Position numbers and translations under genes: made by a program | Assembly: GCA_003483885.1 (NCBI GenBank) | Contig: DMXI01000650.1 | Location: 1-6,500 of the forward strand | Reading direction: 5' to 3' | Source: Microscillaceae bacterium | GTDB lineage: Bacteria > Bacteroidota > Bacteroidia > Cytophagales > Microscillaceae | DNA: 6,500 bases | Shown here: piece after piece, positions 1-6,500 of the stretch | How positions within the stretch are numbered: the stretch's first letter is position 1 | Layout of the letters: every line of letters starts with the position of its first letter | Notes under the pieces: model-generated | What the model saw: only the letters and a program-made list of their open reading frames with translations | Database searches by the model: none | What the model was told of the DNA's origin: nothing

Positions 1-1154
1 AGGCCGTGAAAATATAAACCTTTAAAAATATCGGCGAGAGCAAAAGGAGAGTTGATGGTACTGGTAAGGGTACCCGACATGTAGTTCTTTACCAGATCCA
101 ATTCCTCTTTAGGAATTAATTCGGTGCGCATCCGTTTAGATTCCTTGTGAATTTCATCAATGGTTTGTTGGGTAAATTCTTTCCTTACATCGGTCATGAT
201 ACCATAGTAGGCCGCTTGCTCGAGCAAAGCTACCCGAGAGTAAATACCATAGGTGTAGCCCTTGTCTTCACGAATATTACTCATCAATCGTGAGCCAAAA
301 TACCCTCCAAATATTTCATTAAGAATGATAAAGCGTGGATAATCTGGATGATTTTTAGTGAATGCAAGTTGCCCTAGACGAATAGACGATTGAGTGGCCT
401 GTTCGCGTATTTCTAAGTGGTGTTTTTGAAGATGAGGATCGGGCTTGGGGAGTATTTTTTGATCCTTGTTCAAAAACTCCGACAAGTCAAGTGTTCCAAA
501 ATATTGGTTCAATGTGGCAAATACATCGTCATTCGTTTCCCCTGAGACAATAATATCGCAAGGATTGTTTTTGATAAAAGCGTTGTAAAAAACGATTAAA
601 TCTTCTTGGATAATACCATCTATAGCTTCGGTAGTGAGATCCAGACCATAGGGGTGTTCCCCAAATAATACCTGGCTCATTTTTCTGGAAGCTACAAAAC
701 CATTACGCTTTAAATTTAACAAGAGATTTTGACGACTTATATTCTTGAAATTCTCAAGCTCTTTTTCTGGAAAAGTGGCTTCTTGCAGTAATTCCTGAAT
801 AAGTTTTAGCAAATTATCCAAATACTTTGACATCGTATAGAGCGTAATACCTATGCGGTCGGGCCCAGGCTTAAACTCCACAAATGCCCCGTACTGATCG
901 ATGTATTCACTAATTTCTTGTGTATTGCGGTGGGTGGTTCCTTCACGCAACATTTTGATGACGAAGTAGGATGTACCCAGTTTTGGTTCGTAAGCGGTTC
1001 CTGCTTTAAAAAAAAGCTCTACTCTCAATACAGGCTGTCCACCAGCATTAATCATATGTACCGGAATACCATTGTCAAGGTATTGGGTTTTAGCACGTAA
1101 AATAGCTACTTGGTCAACTACTTGAAAGGCAGGTGGTATAGATCTGTCCAGCAT
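1..1154 (-). CDS. M16 family peptidase homologue lacking the zinc motif (R/Y-type subunit), C-terminus cut by window edge
   Basis: The reading frame is open from an ATG at 1154 to the left edge, giving 384 residues of a protein that is usually about 420-430 in this family, so only the C-terminal tail is missing. An in-frame TAA lies eight codons upstream of the ATG and no other ATG precedes it, which fixes the start. No signal peptide is visible, suggesting a cytoplasmic protein. The two-lobed M16B layout is recognisable. In the N-terminal lobe, residues 60-73 (GTSYFVIKMLREGT) align without gaps to the usual GLAHFLEHMLFKGT, so the zinc ligands H, E and H are replaced by Y63, I66 and K67. The C-terminal lobe keeps SRLMSNIREDKGYTYG (288-303), with R295 and Y302 seven residues apart, like the substrate-binding R/Y pair of M16 proteases. 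In known heterodimeric bacterial M16B enzymes one subunit has HxxEH and the other has R/Y; by inference this is the R/Y subunit. An HxxEH partner is not in the window. It could lie beyond the left edge. Family assignment is strong; the role is inferred. Confidence 0.9.
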   Translation of the reverse strand, partial: MLDRSIPPAFQVVDQVAILRAKTQYLDNGIPVHMINAGGQPVLRVELFFKAGTAYEPKLGTSYFVIKMLREGTTHRNTQEISEYIDQYGAFVEFKPGPDRIGITLYTMSKYLDNLLKLIQELLQEATFPEKELENFKNISRQNLLLNLKRNGFVASRKMSQVLFGEHPYGLDLTTEAIDGIIQEDLIVFYNAFIKNNPCDIIVSGETNDDVFATLNQYFGTLDLSEFLNKDQKILPKPDPHLQKHHLEIREQATQSSIRLGQLAFTKNHPDYPRFIILNEIFGGYFGSRLMSNIREDKGYTYGIYSRVALLEQAAYYGIMTDVRKEFTQQTIDEIHKESKRMRTELIPKEELDLVKNYMSGTLTSTINSPFALADIFKGLYFHG

Positions 1155-1226
1155 TCTCAGTGATTTTAGTCCGTTCTTACAAAAACCTGATAATCAAATT
1201 TGGGATAGTTACTCAATAAAATAAAT

Positions 1227-1257
1227 AAAAAACCCTTCTCCAAAAAGAGAAGGGCTT
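1227..1257 (-). terminator. Intrinsic terminator of porV
   Basis: A perfect 8-bp inverted repeat, CCCTTCTC (1233-1240) and GAGAAGGG (1247-1254), has a 6-nt loop. Read on the minus strand it is followed directly by six T's and then a T-rich stretch, and it lies about 37 nt past the porV stop codon. The plus-strand side of the hairpin has no T tract, so it acts on minus-strand transcripts only. It separates porV from the M16 gene, which must then have its own promoter in the roughly 70 nt between; I could not identify that promoter confidently. Confidence 0.88.
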
Positions 1258-1290
1258 CATTTATAAACTATGAAGTTTTTGTCAATTGAA

Positions 1291-2475
1291 TTATTTTTTG
1301 TCCTTATCGCCTAACTTGAATAAAAGCGTAAAACGAAGGGTTTCGGCTAGAGGATTGGTTTGCTTTTGAGGCAATAAATAAGCAGCATCAAAGCCTAACA
1401 ACTTATACCTTAATCCCACACCTACTGTAAAATATTTACGATCTCCTTTTTCGGCGTGTTCGTTGTAATAACCTGCACGTGCGGCAAAAAGATTGTTATA
1501 CCAGTATTCTACCCCAATGGCCAGGATAAACTCTTTCAATTCTTCGCTAAACCCACCAGGAGCATCCGCAAAAGAACCAAAAGTACCACTCAATAGGGTT
1601 TGGTCACGAGGATCGGTTCCAGAAATAATATTCCCTTGGCTATCTACCTGAGGAGGAGTAGGAACCATCAATTTGTTGATATCTAAACCGAGAGTAAACT
1701 TATTGAATTCATCGATATTAGTGGTAAAAGCAGTACCAATACGAAGGTTAGCCGGAAGAAAATCTCTTTCGTTGGCATTGGTATAAGAAATTTTAGCACC
1801 AATGTTTGAAATATTGGCTCCAAAGGCCAACTCAGATTCCAGGCCACCTACTGTTAAAGGAGCTTTGTAATATACCGAAATATCGGCAGCGGCAGAGTTA
1901 CCTGCTTTTGTTTCTTGTTGATTAGAAAGGATCAAATCAGCCGATAAATTGGAGTGAATGTAGCGTCCGCTAATCGCTACCCCTAATTTATCTGATAGCT
2001 TTCGGGCGTAAGTGATGGTGGCAGCTAATTCATTAGGGGTGAAATCACGAATGATGCCTCCCTGATCGTCGGTAAACTGAATGCTTCCTAAGTTGAAATA
2101 TCTTAAACCAAAGGCAAAAGCCTGCTTGTCGTCTAATTGATAATAGGCTGAAAGAAAAGAGATTGACATATCATTTACCAGCTTTCTAAGCCAAGGGGTA
2201 AATGATAATGAAACGCCAATTTTATCTTCGGCAAATGGCAATTTTGCCGCATTCCAATAAATACTGTTAGGATCAGCAGTAGTGGCTACTCCCACATCTC
2301 CCATTCCGGCGGCTCTTGCGTCAGGGGTAATGCCTAAAAAAGGAACGGCTGTGGATATTACTCGCTGGGTGGTATCTTGACCTTGAATGACAGCTGTTTG
2401 ACTAAATGATTGGTTGACTCCAACAGTTGCTAAAAACGCAACCAACAATAAAACTACACGCTTCTGAAATATCAT
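1291..2475 (-). CDS. porV: T9SS outer-membrane shuttle/channel protein PorV (LptO family)
   Basis: This 394-residue protein is close to the length of P. gingivalis PorV (about 390). An N-terminal signal peptide is evident: basic residues at 5-6, a hydrophobic core at 7-20, and probable cleavage near residues 23-28 (after SFSQ or QTA). The mature start carries the family signature PFLGITPDARAAGMGDVGVA (45-64), followed by SIYWNAAKLPF, typical of PorV. The rest is alternating amphipathic beta-strand sequence, ending in NPLAETLRFTLLFKLG, as expected for a FadL-like outer-membrane barrel. In the characterised T9SS, PorV collects cargo from the SprA/Sov translocon by its C-terminal domain and hands it to the PorU sortase; that role is taken from the family. 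It starts at an ATG with no Shine-Dalgarno, lies 172 nt downstream of porU on the same strand, and ends at a strong terminator. The conserved porU-porV adjacency supports the call. No truncation or frameshift is seen. Confidence 0.95.
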   Translation of the reverse strand: MIFQKRVVLLLVAFLATVGVNQSFSQTAVIQGQDTTQRVISTAVPFLGITPDARAAGMGDVGVATTADPNSIYWNAAKLPFAEDKIGVSLSFTPWLRKLVNDMSISFLSAYYQLDDKQAFAFGLRYFNLGSIQFTDDQGGIIRDFTPNELAATITYARKLSDKLGVAISGRYIHSNLSADLILSNQQETKAGNSAAADISVYYKAPLTVGGLESELAFGANISNIGAKISYTNANERDFLPANLRIGTAFTTNIDEFNKFTLGLDINKLMVPTPPQVDSQGNIISGTDPRDQTLLSGTFGSFADAPGGFSEELKEFILAIGVEYWYNNLFAARAGYYNEHAEKGDRKYFTVGVGLRYKLLGFDAAYLLPQKQTNPLAETLRFTLLFKLGDKDKK

Positions 2476-2501
2476 TGTGATTCGGTTTTAAAATTCTCCT
2501 G

Positions 2502-2509
2502 CAAATATA
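2502..2509 (-). promoter_or_regulatory. Candidate -7 promoter element for porV
   Basis: On the minus strand the sequence TATATTTG fits the Bacteroidota -7 consensus TAnnTTTG. It lies 26 nt upstream of the porV ATG, so a transcript starting a few bases downstream would have a leader of roughly 20 nt. The expected -33 TTTG box is not clear; the region about 19 nt upstream is only T-rich. An AGGAG-like string (2495-2499) is about 20 nt from the ATG, too far to be a ribosome binding site. A separate porV promoter would allow more PorV than PorU, but cotranscription from porU cannot be excluded because no terminator is seen between them. Confidence 0.4.
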
Positions 2510-2647
2510 CTTGTTTTGTTGGGAAAAAAAGGTAAAAAAATAGCTTGTATACTTTTTGTTTACCCGACATACCTTTAAAACAACCTAAATAACAATTTGT
2601 AACAGTTTTGAAACGAAGATTTTTTTATTAGAAGGCGAGATGTCTTC

Positions 2648-5600
2648 CTAATCCAGAACCACTAAACGACGAGTTGCAAAGCGTTCGGCACCATCAGTGG
2701 TAGATCGAGCAGTGATTTTGTAGAGGTATATTCCCTGGGCAATTTTATTTCCTTGCTGATCCAAGCCGTCCCAAACACCTTCGAAACGACTCAAGGCATT
2801 ATTAGTTGTATATTGGAGCGTTTTTAAGAGTTTACCATTACGATGGTAAATTTGTACGGTGACCTGGAGGGTTTCGCCCGCTCGATTGTGGTCAAACTTA
2901 AAAGTAGTAGACGAACGAAAAGGGTTGGGGTAATTCATCACTTCGCTAATGGCCAATACTGCGTCATCAGTTACAATAAAGTCAATTGTAGCTTCATTAG
3001 AGTTATTGTGGGTGTCCCAGGCTTTTACCGTAATTTTATGCTTGCCCTTAGTCAAATCCCTAACAGGGTAACGTACAGTACCTTGCTGATAAGTGTCTAG
3101 TTCGGCAGTATAAAAATCATTTAATATCCACTGATTTTCCTTGTCTCCATTCAGCGTGGCGGCTATTTCGTGCCCAACCCCGGTTTGTGCAATGTTAATC
3201 CCGCTTTCATCGCTTAGTTTAGCAATCAGCGTGGCTGAAGACTGTACTTGTCCACCGTTTTTGAAAGTTTCATCATTCATAAAAAGAGTAATCGTTGGTG
3301 GGGTCTCATCTTTGACTACGTTAGGATTGGTTCCACCAATAATAAGGTCCGTTTTAGCACCTTGAGCATCGGTTTTGCCATCGCTTGCCTGGGCATAAAA
3401 GCTCCACTTACCATTCCCAAACTGATAATTGATATCTTTGGGTACGATAAAAGTAAAGGTGAATTTACCAGCTTTTACACTGGCTTTGCCTACATAAATC
3501 TTGCTGTTTCTTTCGTTGAATTGCATTCGACTTCCTTCATTCCCTAAGGTACTGATGGTTTGTTCTTTGTCAAATACGGTAATATCCAGGGTTCCGTCAA
3601 AGCTTTCTAACAAACTGCCTTGTAGGTTTCTTATTTCTCCTTCAATGGTGACTTGCCCCAAGGCATTGACCGTATCTTGAGGTTGAGTGGTGTCCTTGCT
3701 ATTGATTTTGGTCACCATTACCTGATGTTGAGGGTAGGCTAGTCGCAAAGAAGGATCACCCAATAAGGCAAAGTTACGATTGATAGCGCCGTTTAAACTA
3801 TTGTTTTTAGTGATGATCATTAAGTCTCCCAAACGAGGCATTTCTCCATTAATGGGTTTGAACGCATCGGCATAAAAAGCTTTGCTCAAAACAAAATTGG
3901 TACTAGAGTACACCGGACGGGTGGTGGTAATGAGGCCGATGCCTCCTCCTTTACTGTTCAAAAGCACATATTCGGCACCCGATACCCGCAATGGATCATC
4001 GTATCGTCCAAATTCGCAAGTAGCGGTTACAAACAATGGAAGTTTATCATAATTTGCCCAGCCATTGATTTGGGGAATATCCAGGATTTTTTCTTCTGTC
4101 CAGCCAATTTCGCCTCCGTGTCCAGTATAATTAATAATAAGGGCGCCGCGCTCTACATTTTGGGTGAGAGATGCTTTGAGTTGAGGAGCTAATTCGCCAT
4201 TGGGAGTTGGCACTTGTTCAAAAGCATCTAAGAACAATTTATTGACATTGAAACTCTGATGATTGGTTTTTACCCTTTCGGCCAATACATCGGCATCTAG
4301 TTGGTGAATATTGACATCGCCATCATCGGCTACAAATACCACTCGGTTGCGCCAACTCCCCAAGGTAGAGGTACTATTGGCATAATGAATCAATTTATTG
4401 ACTACATTGGTGGCTTCTTCCAACGTTTTCACAGGTAAACGTCCAATGCCTATTTCTAAGGTGTGATCACCTTGGTTATTTTCTACCCATTGCCCTTCTG
4501 AGTCTTCCAAAAAACCAAAATAATCATCAGAAGAGTGGCTCAGAATCGGGTGTAGCGACTCTCGCGATTCATAGATGGGCACAAAGTTCGTGTTGTTTTC
4601 TATCCGATCTTTATAATCATAAGAGCCATCGCCAAAGAGCAACAAGTAACGAAAGGTTTGAGGGCTTCTGGTATAAAGCATACGGGCAAAATCGCGAATG
4701 GCGGTAATGTCTTGTTTTCCGCTTGAAAACTCATTATAAATTTGTTGAATTTTTACCACGCTTACCGTCAATCCATCATTGGAGCGGCGAAAGTCTGCCA
4801 AACGTTCGGCTTGACTCAAAAAGGCATCAGGGGTGACGATGACCAAATTGGTAGGGTTGAGTGCATGTAAATTCTGATTTGTGGTAGCACTAATGGATTC
4901 AGGCAATGGAAAGTCGCTTCCCTGGAAAACCACAAACTCCTTGAGGGCGGTAGTGGCGGCCCCAAACGTTCCTTGGGTACCGTTGAGTTGGTATTGTTGG
5001 AGGGTAGGAGTGAGAGGATCGGTAATGTCCCAAATAATGGCTCCATCAGTTAGATTCCCTACTGAGAAGTTGGTCACCGCCTGATCCAAACTGGCGATGG
5101 CTCTAAAAGTAGTCTGTTGATCGTATAGTTGGAGAGCTCGTTGATAGTTGAGGCGTAAGTAGTTTAAATAGCCTACTGAGTTACCATTGTTTTTATCATA
5201 AGTAAGGTCAATAGATAGTTGCTCAGGGGAAGATAATGATTGACTATTGATGGTAAAATCAGTGATTTGGTCACGGCCTTTGATGTCGTAAGTACCTTGA
5301 GGTTGTGCGGCAATGCTTTGTTCTCCTAAAGCAATACCATTGACTGATACCGAAAACTTAGTATCCAATGCTGAACGTCCCATCACAAACGAAGTAATGG
5401 TGACTGGAGTGCTGGTGACTAAGCCAGGAGTATTGAAAGAAAAGCTCTTGTTGGTATCAAAGTCAAATAATTCGCCATACCATTCGCGCCCTGAGCCTTG
5501 AGCTAAAATAACACGTTCGTCTTTCTCATATACTTGGTAGTCATCAAAAACACTGAGGGTTTGGGTTCCACCTGCTACACTGCTTTGCACCTGTATTCTC

Positions 5601-6058
5601 TTACCTGCAGTGGTACCTACAGTGATAAAAGAAAATACCGAGTCGGAATAAATGTTTTGGGTGTGCTCAAAGCGTTTCTGGGTAGCATTATAATTCCATG
5701 AAACCGCTCCTTGAGCATAAAATAAAATGTAATCTCCTGAGTCAAACTTCCCGTCTTCCTGGCCTACCACCCAGATGGCGTTTTCCTGGAGGTCGTCTAC
5801 TCTGGTAGCATTATTGGCTTGGGGAAGCATACCACCCACATTGCCATATAGTTGAATATTTTGGGGATTGATGTTGTCAACGTCCATCCCGGCATCTCTG
5901 AGAAAATTGTAATCTATCTTATAGATACCTTTTTGGGTTGTACCTATTTTGAACCAGGTACCCTGGGCCAATACCGATTGGCTGGCAAAGCTTTGGGCGT
6001 GGGTGTTTGTTTTAGCAATAAATAGGCAAGCAAAAAGCAGTGGTAAAAAATATTTCAT
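2648..6058 (-). CDS. porU: T9SS sortase PorU, C25 (gingipain-type) cysteine peptidase
   Basis: I chose the ATG at 6058 (1136 residues). An upstream in-frame TTG at 6070 would add four residues but sits directly after a TAA, and the signal peptide reads naturally from the ATG: MKYF, a hydrophobic core, then cleavage near THA-Q (about residue 21). Numbering is from that ATG. Residues about 22-395 form a beta-rich N-terminal region. The C25 caspase-like peptidase domain spans about 400-770, with LFGDGSYDYKD at 474-484, the catalytic His in YTGHGGE (H647) and the catalytic Cys in VTATCEFGRYDDP (C681). The 34-residue His-Cys spacing is like that of gingipains. Beta-sandwich sequence follows, and the last 100 residues (about 1035-1136), with MNYPNPF and QGIYLYKI, resemble a T9SS C-terminal/FlgD-like domain that PorU is known to retain. 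In the family, PorU cleaves sorting signals from T9SS cargo at the cell surface and links the cargo to an anchor (A-LPS in P. gingivalis). Length is close to P. gingivalis PorU (about 1158). No key residue is missing. Confidence 0.95.
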   Translation of the reverse strand: MKYFLPLLFACLFIAKTNTHAQSFASQSVLAQGTWFKIGTTQKGIYKIDYNFLRDAGMDVDNINPQNIQLYGNVGGMLPQANNATRVDDLQENAIWVVGQEDGKFDSGDYILFYAQGAVSWNYNATQKRFEHTQNIYSDSVFSFITVGTTAGKRIQVQSSVAGGTQTLSVFDDYQVYEKDERVILAQGSGREWYGELFDFDTNKSFSFNTPGLVTSTPVTITSFVMGRSALDTKFSVSVNGIALGEQSIAAQPQGTYDIKGRDQITDFTINSQSLSSPEQLSIDLTYDKNNGNSVGYLNYLRLNYQRALQLYDQQTTFRAIASLDQAVTNFSVGNLTDGAIIWDITDPLTPTLQQYQLNGTQGTFGAATTALKEFVVFQGSDFPLPESISATTNQNLHALNPTNLVIVTPDAFLSQAERLADFRRSNDGLTVSVVKIQQIYNEFSSGKQDITAIRDFARMLYTRSPQTFRYLLLFGDGSYDYKDRIENNTNFVPIYESRESLHPILSHSSDDYFGFLEDSEGQWVENNQGDHTLEIGIGRLPVKTLEEATNVVNKLIHYANSTSTLGSWRNRVVFVADDGDVNIHQLDADVLAERVKTNHQSFNVNKLFLDAFEQVPTPNGELAPQLKASLTQNVERGALIINYTGHGGEIGWTEEKILDIPQINGWANYDKLPLFVTATCEFGRYDDPLRVSGAEYVLLNSKGGGIGLITTTRPVYSSTNFVLSKAFYADAFKPINGEMPRLGDLMIITKNNSLNGAINRNFALLGDPSLRLAYPQHQVMVTKINSKDTTQPQDTVNALGQVTIEGEIRNLQGSLLESFDGTLDITVFDKEQTISTLGNEGSRMQFNERNSKIYVGKASVKAGKFTFTFIVPKDINYQFGNGKWSFYAQASDGKTDAQGAKTDLIIGGTNPNVVKDETPPTITLFMNDETFKNGGQVQSSATLIAKLSDESGINIAQTGVGHEIAATLNGDKENQWILNDFYTAELDTYQQGTVRYPVRDLTKGKHKITVKAWDTHNNSNEATIDFIVTDDAVLAISEVMNYPNPFRSSTTFKFDHNRAGETLQVTVQIYHRNGKLLKTLQYTTNNALSRFEGVWDGLDQQGNKIAQGIYLYKITARSTTDGAERFATRRLVVLD

Positions 6059-6127
6059 GGGTTTAATCAATTAGCTACTTACAATACAATTGTTTGCAGG
6101 TTTTCGTTGCTCAATCTTCAATAATTA

Positions 6128-6144
6128 TCAACACGAAATGTTGA
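6128..6144. repeat. Short inverted repeat upstream of porU
   Basis: TCAACA and TGTTGA flank a 5-nt CGAAA spacer, 70-86 nt upstream of the porU ATG. No T tract follows on either strand, so it is not a terminator. It could be a weak operator-like dyad or a leader hairpin, or chance in AT-rich DNA; the 6-bp arms make chance quite possible. No clear TAnnTTTG promoter element was found between it and porU. Confidence 0.25.
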
Positions 6145-6162
6145 ATTGCATGGTTTATTTGA

Positions 6163-6363
6163 GAGCGTGTTTAAAATTCATCAATCAGGTCTTTTACGAG
6201 CCTTTTTTGATTATATTTTGTCAAATTTATCAGCAATAGCGCTGCTATTCCTTCAAAACCGAACCTACAGCTTTGCTGTGGTGAGCTCAACGAAGTTAAT
6301 TTTACGCATCTAATCCCAAAAACCTTCGGAAAATACACTGTAAACGAAAATTTAAACAAGCTC
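6163..6363. mobile_element. Candidate MITE or IS remnant with terminal inverted repeats
   Basis: The left end GAGCGTGTTTAAAATTC (6163-6179) and the reverse complement of the right end, GAGCTTGTTTAAATTTTC (6346-6363), agree at 15 positions with two mismatches and one extra T, bounding a 201-bp segment. The flanking triplets are TGA (6160-6162) and TTA (6364-6366), both TNA, reminiscent of the 3-bp TNA target preference of some IS5-family elements, though they are not identical. The interior contains two small dyads: AATAGC/GCTATT (6235-6249) and a 7-bp stem with a TTT loop (6265-6281). A minus-strand frame across it lacks any ATG and resembles no transposase, so the element is non-autonomous or a decayed remnant. 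It sits 104 bp upstream of porU. Copy number elsewhere in the genome is unknown and would decide the call. Confidence 0.55.
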
Positions 6364-6500
6364 TTAGATTTTTCATCTCTGTGCAACTTTTTATTAGATA
6401 GGGTGTCATTTATACAAAATTACTTATTGCAAAAGTATTTAGTTCCTGTAAAGGAATATTTTTTTGCCTAATACTTTTAAAAACTTAGTTGGAAATTTTA
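6364..6500. other. AT-rich non-coding stretch upstream of the inverted-repeat element
   Basis: No credible coding region is present. Two TAnnTTTG-like -7 motifs occur on the minus strand: TACTTTTG at 6430-6437 and TAATTTTG at 6415-6422. Neither has a clear TTTG box at the expected -33 distance, and such motifs arise easily in AT-rich DNA. If they are real promoter elements they would read into the inverted-repeat element and then porU, with a leader of about 350 nt. A 5-bp dyad TTCCT-GTAA-AGGAA (6443-6456) precedes a short T run on the plus strand but is too weak to call as a terminator. Confidence 0.3.

Noticed and set aside
918..1100. 60-codon plus-strand frame opposite the M16 gene
   Set aside because: It lies entirely antisense to a well-supported coding region and shows no recognisable protein features.
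2625..2650. Inverted repeat GAAG...CTTC just after the porU stop codon, as a terminator
   Set aside because: The stem is short, and on the minus strand it is followed by an A run rather than T's.
2843..5501. Several short frames of 60-100 codons on the plus strand, and one on the minus strand, inside the porU region
   Set aside because: They are shadows of the porU coding frame, with no family resemblance and no regulatory signals.
6010..6058. Possible lipoprotein signal in PorU, because a Cys lies in the hydrophobic core (residue 11)
   Set aside because: The preceding residues (LFA) are a poor lipobox, the Cys sits too early in the hydrophobic core, and a standard cleavage site (THA-Q) follows.
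6059..6070. Alternative TTG start for porU, four codons upstream
   Set aside because: TTG starts are uncommon in this phylum, this one follows directly after a TAA, and the signal peptide is already well formed from the ATG at 6058.
6171..6386. 71-residue minus-strand reading frame across the inverted-repeat element
   Set aside because: Its first codon is TTG, it contains no ATG, it begins outside the right inverted repeat and ends inside the left one, and the translation resembles no family I recognise. It is better explained as chance within a repeat element.
6443..6465. TTCCT-GTAA-AGGAA dyad followed by T's on the plus strand, as an intrinsic terminator
   Set aside because: The stem is only 5 bp and AT-rich, and no plus-strand gene precedes it in the window.

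Overview
The window looks like chromosomal DNA from a member of the Bacteroidota, most likely a Cytophagales-type gliding or marine bacterium. Three things suggest this: an adjacent porU-porV pair of the type IX secretion system (T9SS, a system confined to this phylum and its close relatives), start codons without Shine-Dalgarno sequences, and a TAnnTTTG-type -7 promoter motif. Base composition is AT-rich between genes and moderate inside them. All three genes lie on the minus strand, so transcription runs from high to low coordinates.

In transcription order: 6500-6059 is a non-coding stretch. It holds a roughly 200-bp candidate MITE or IS remnant with terminal inverted repeats (6163-6363), two TAnnTTTG-like motifs upstream of it, and a small inverted repeat close to porU. 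Then comes porU (6058-2648), the C25-family cysteine peptidase/sortase of the T9SS, with its catalytic His and Cys visible and its own C-terminal domain retained. A 172-bp gap with a candidate promoter follows, then porV (2475-1291), the outer-membrane beta-barrel of the FadL-like PorV/LptO family that shuttles T9SS cargo to PorU. A clear intrinsic terminator (1227-1257) ends porV. Finally, at 1154-1 and running off the left edge, there is an M16-family (pitrilysin/MPP-like) peptidase homologue. It has lost the HxxEH zinc motif but keeps the C-terminal R/Y substrate-binding pair, so it looks like the non-catalytic subunit of a heterodimeric M16B protease.

PorU and PorV belong to the attachment complex (PorU-PorV-PorQ-PorZ in Porphyromonas gingivalis) that removes the C-terminal sorting signal from exported proteins and joins them to a surface anchor. 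The M16 homologue is separated from them by the terminator and lacks a signal peptide, so I see no evidence that it works with them. The porU-porV module is known biology. The less ordinary items are the zinc-motif-less M16 subunit without an active partner on its upstream side, and the small inverted-repeat element in the porU upstream region. I found no RNA genes, CRISPR arrays or complete insertion sequences.
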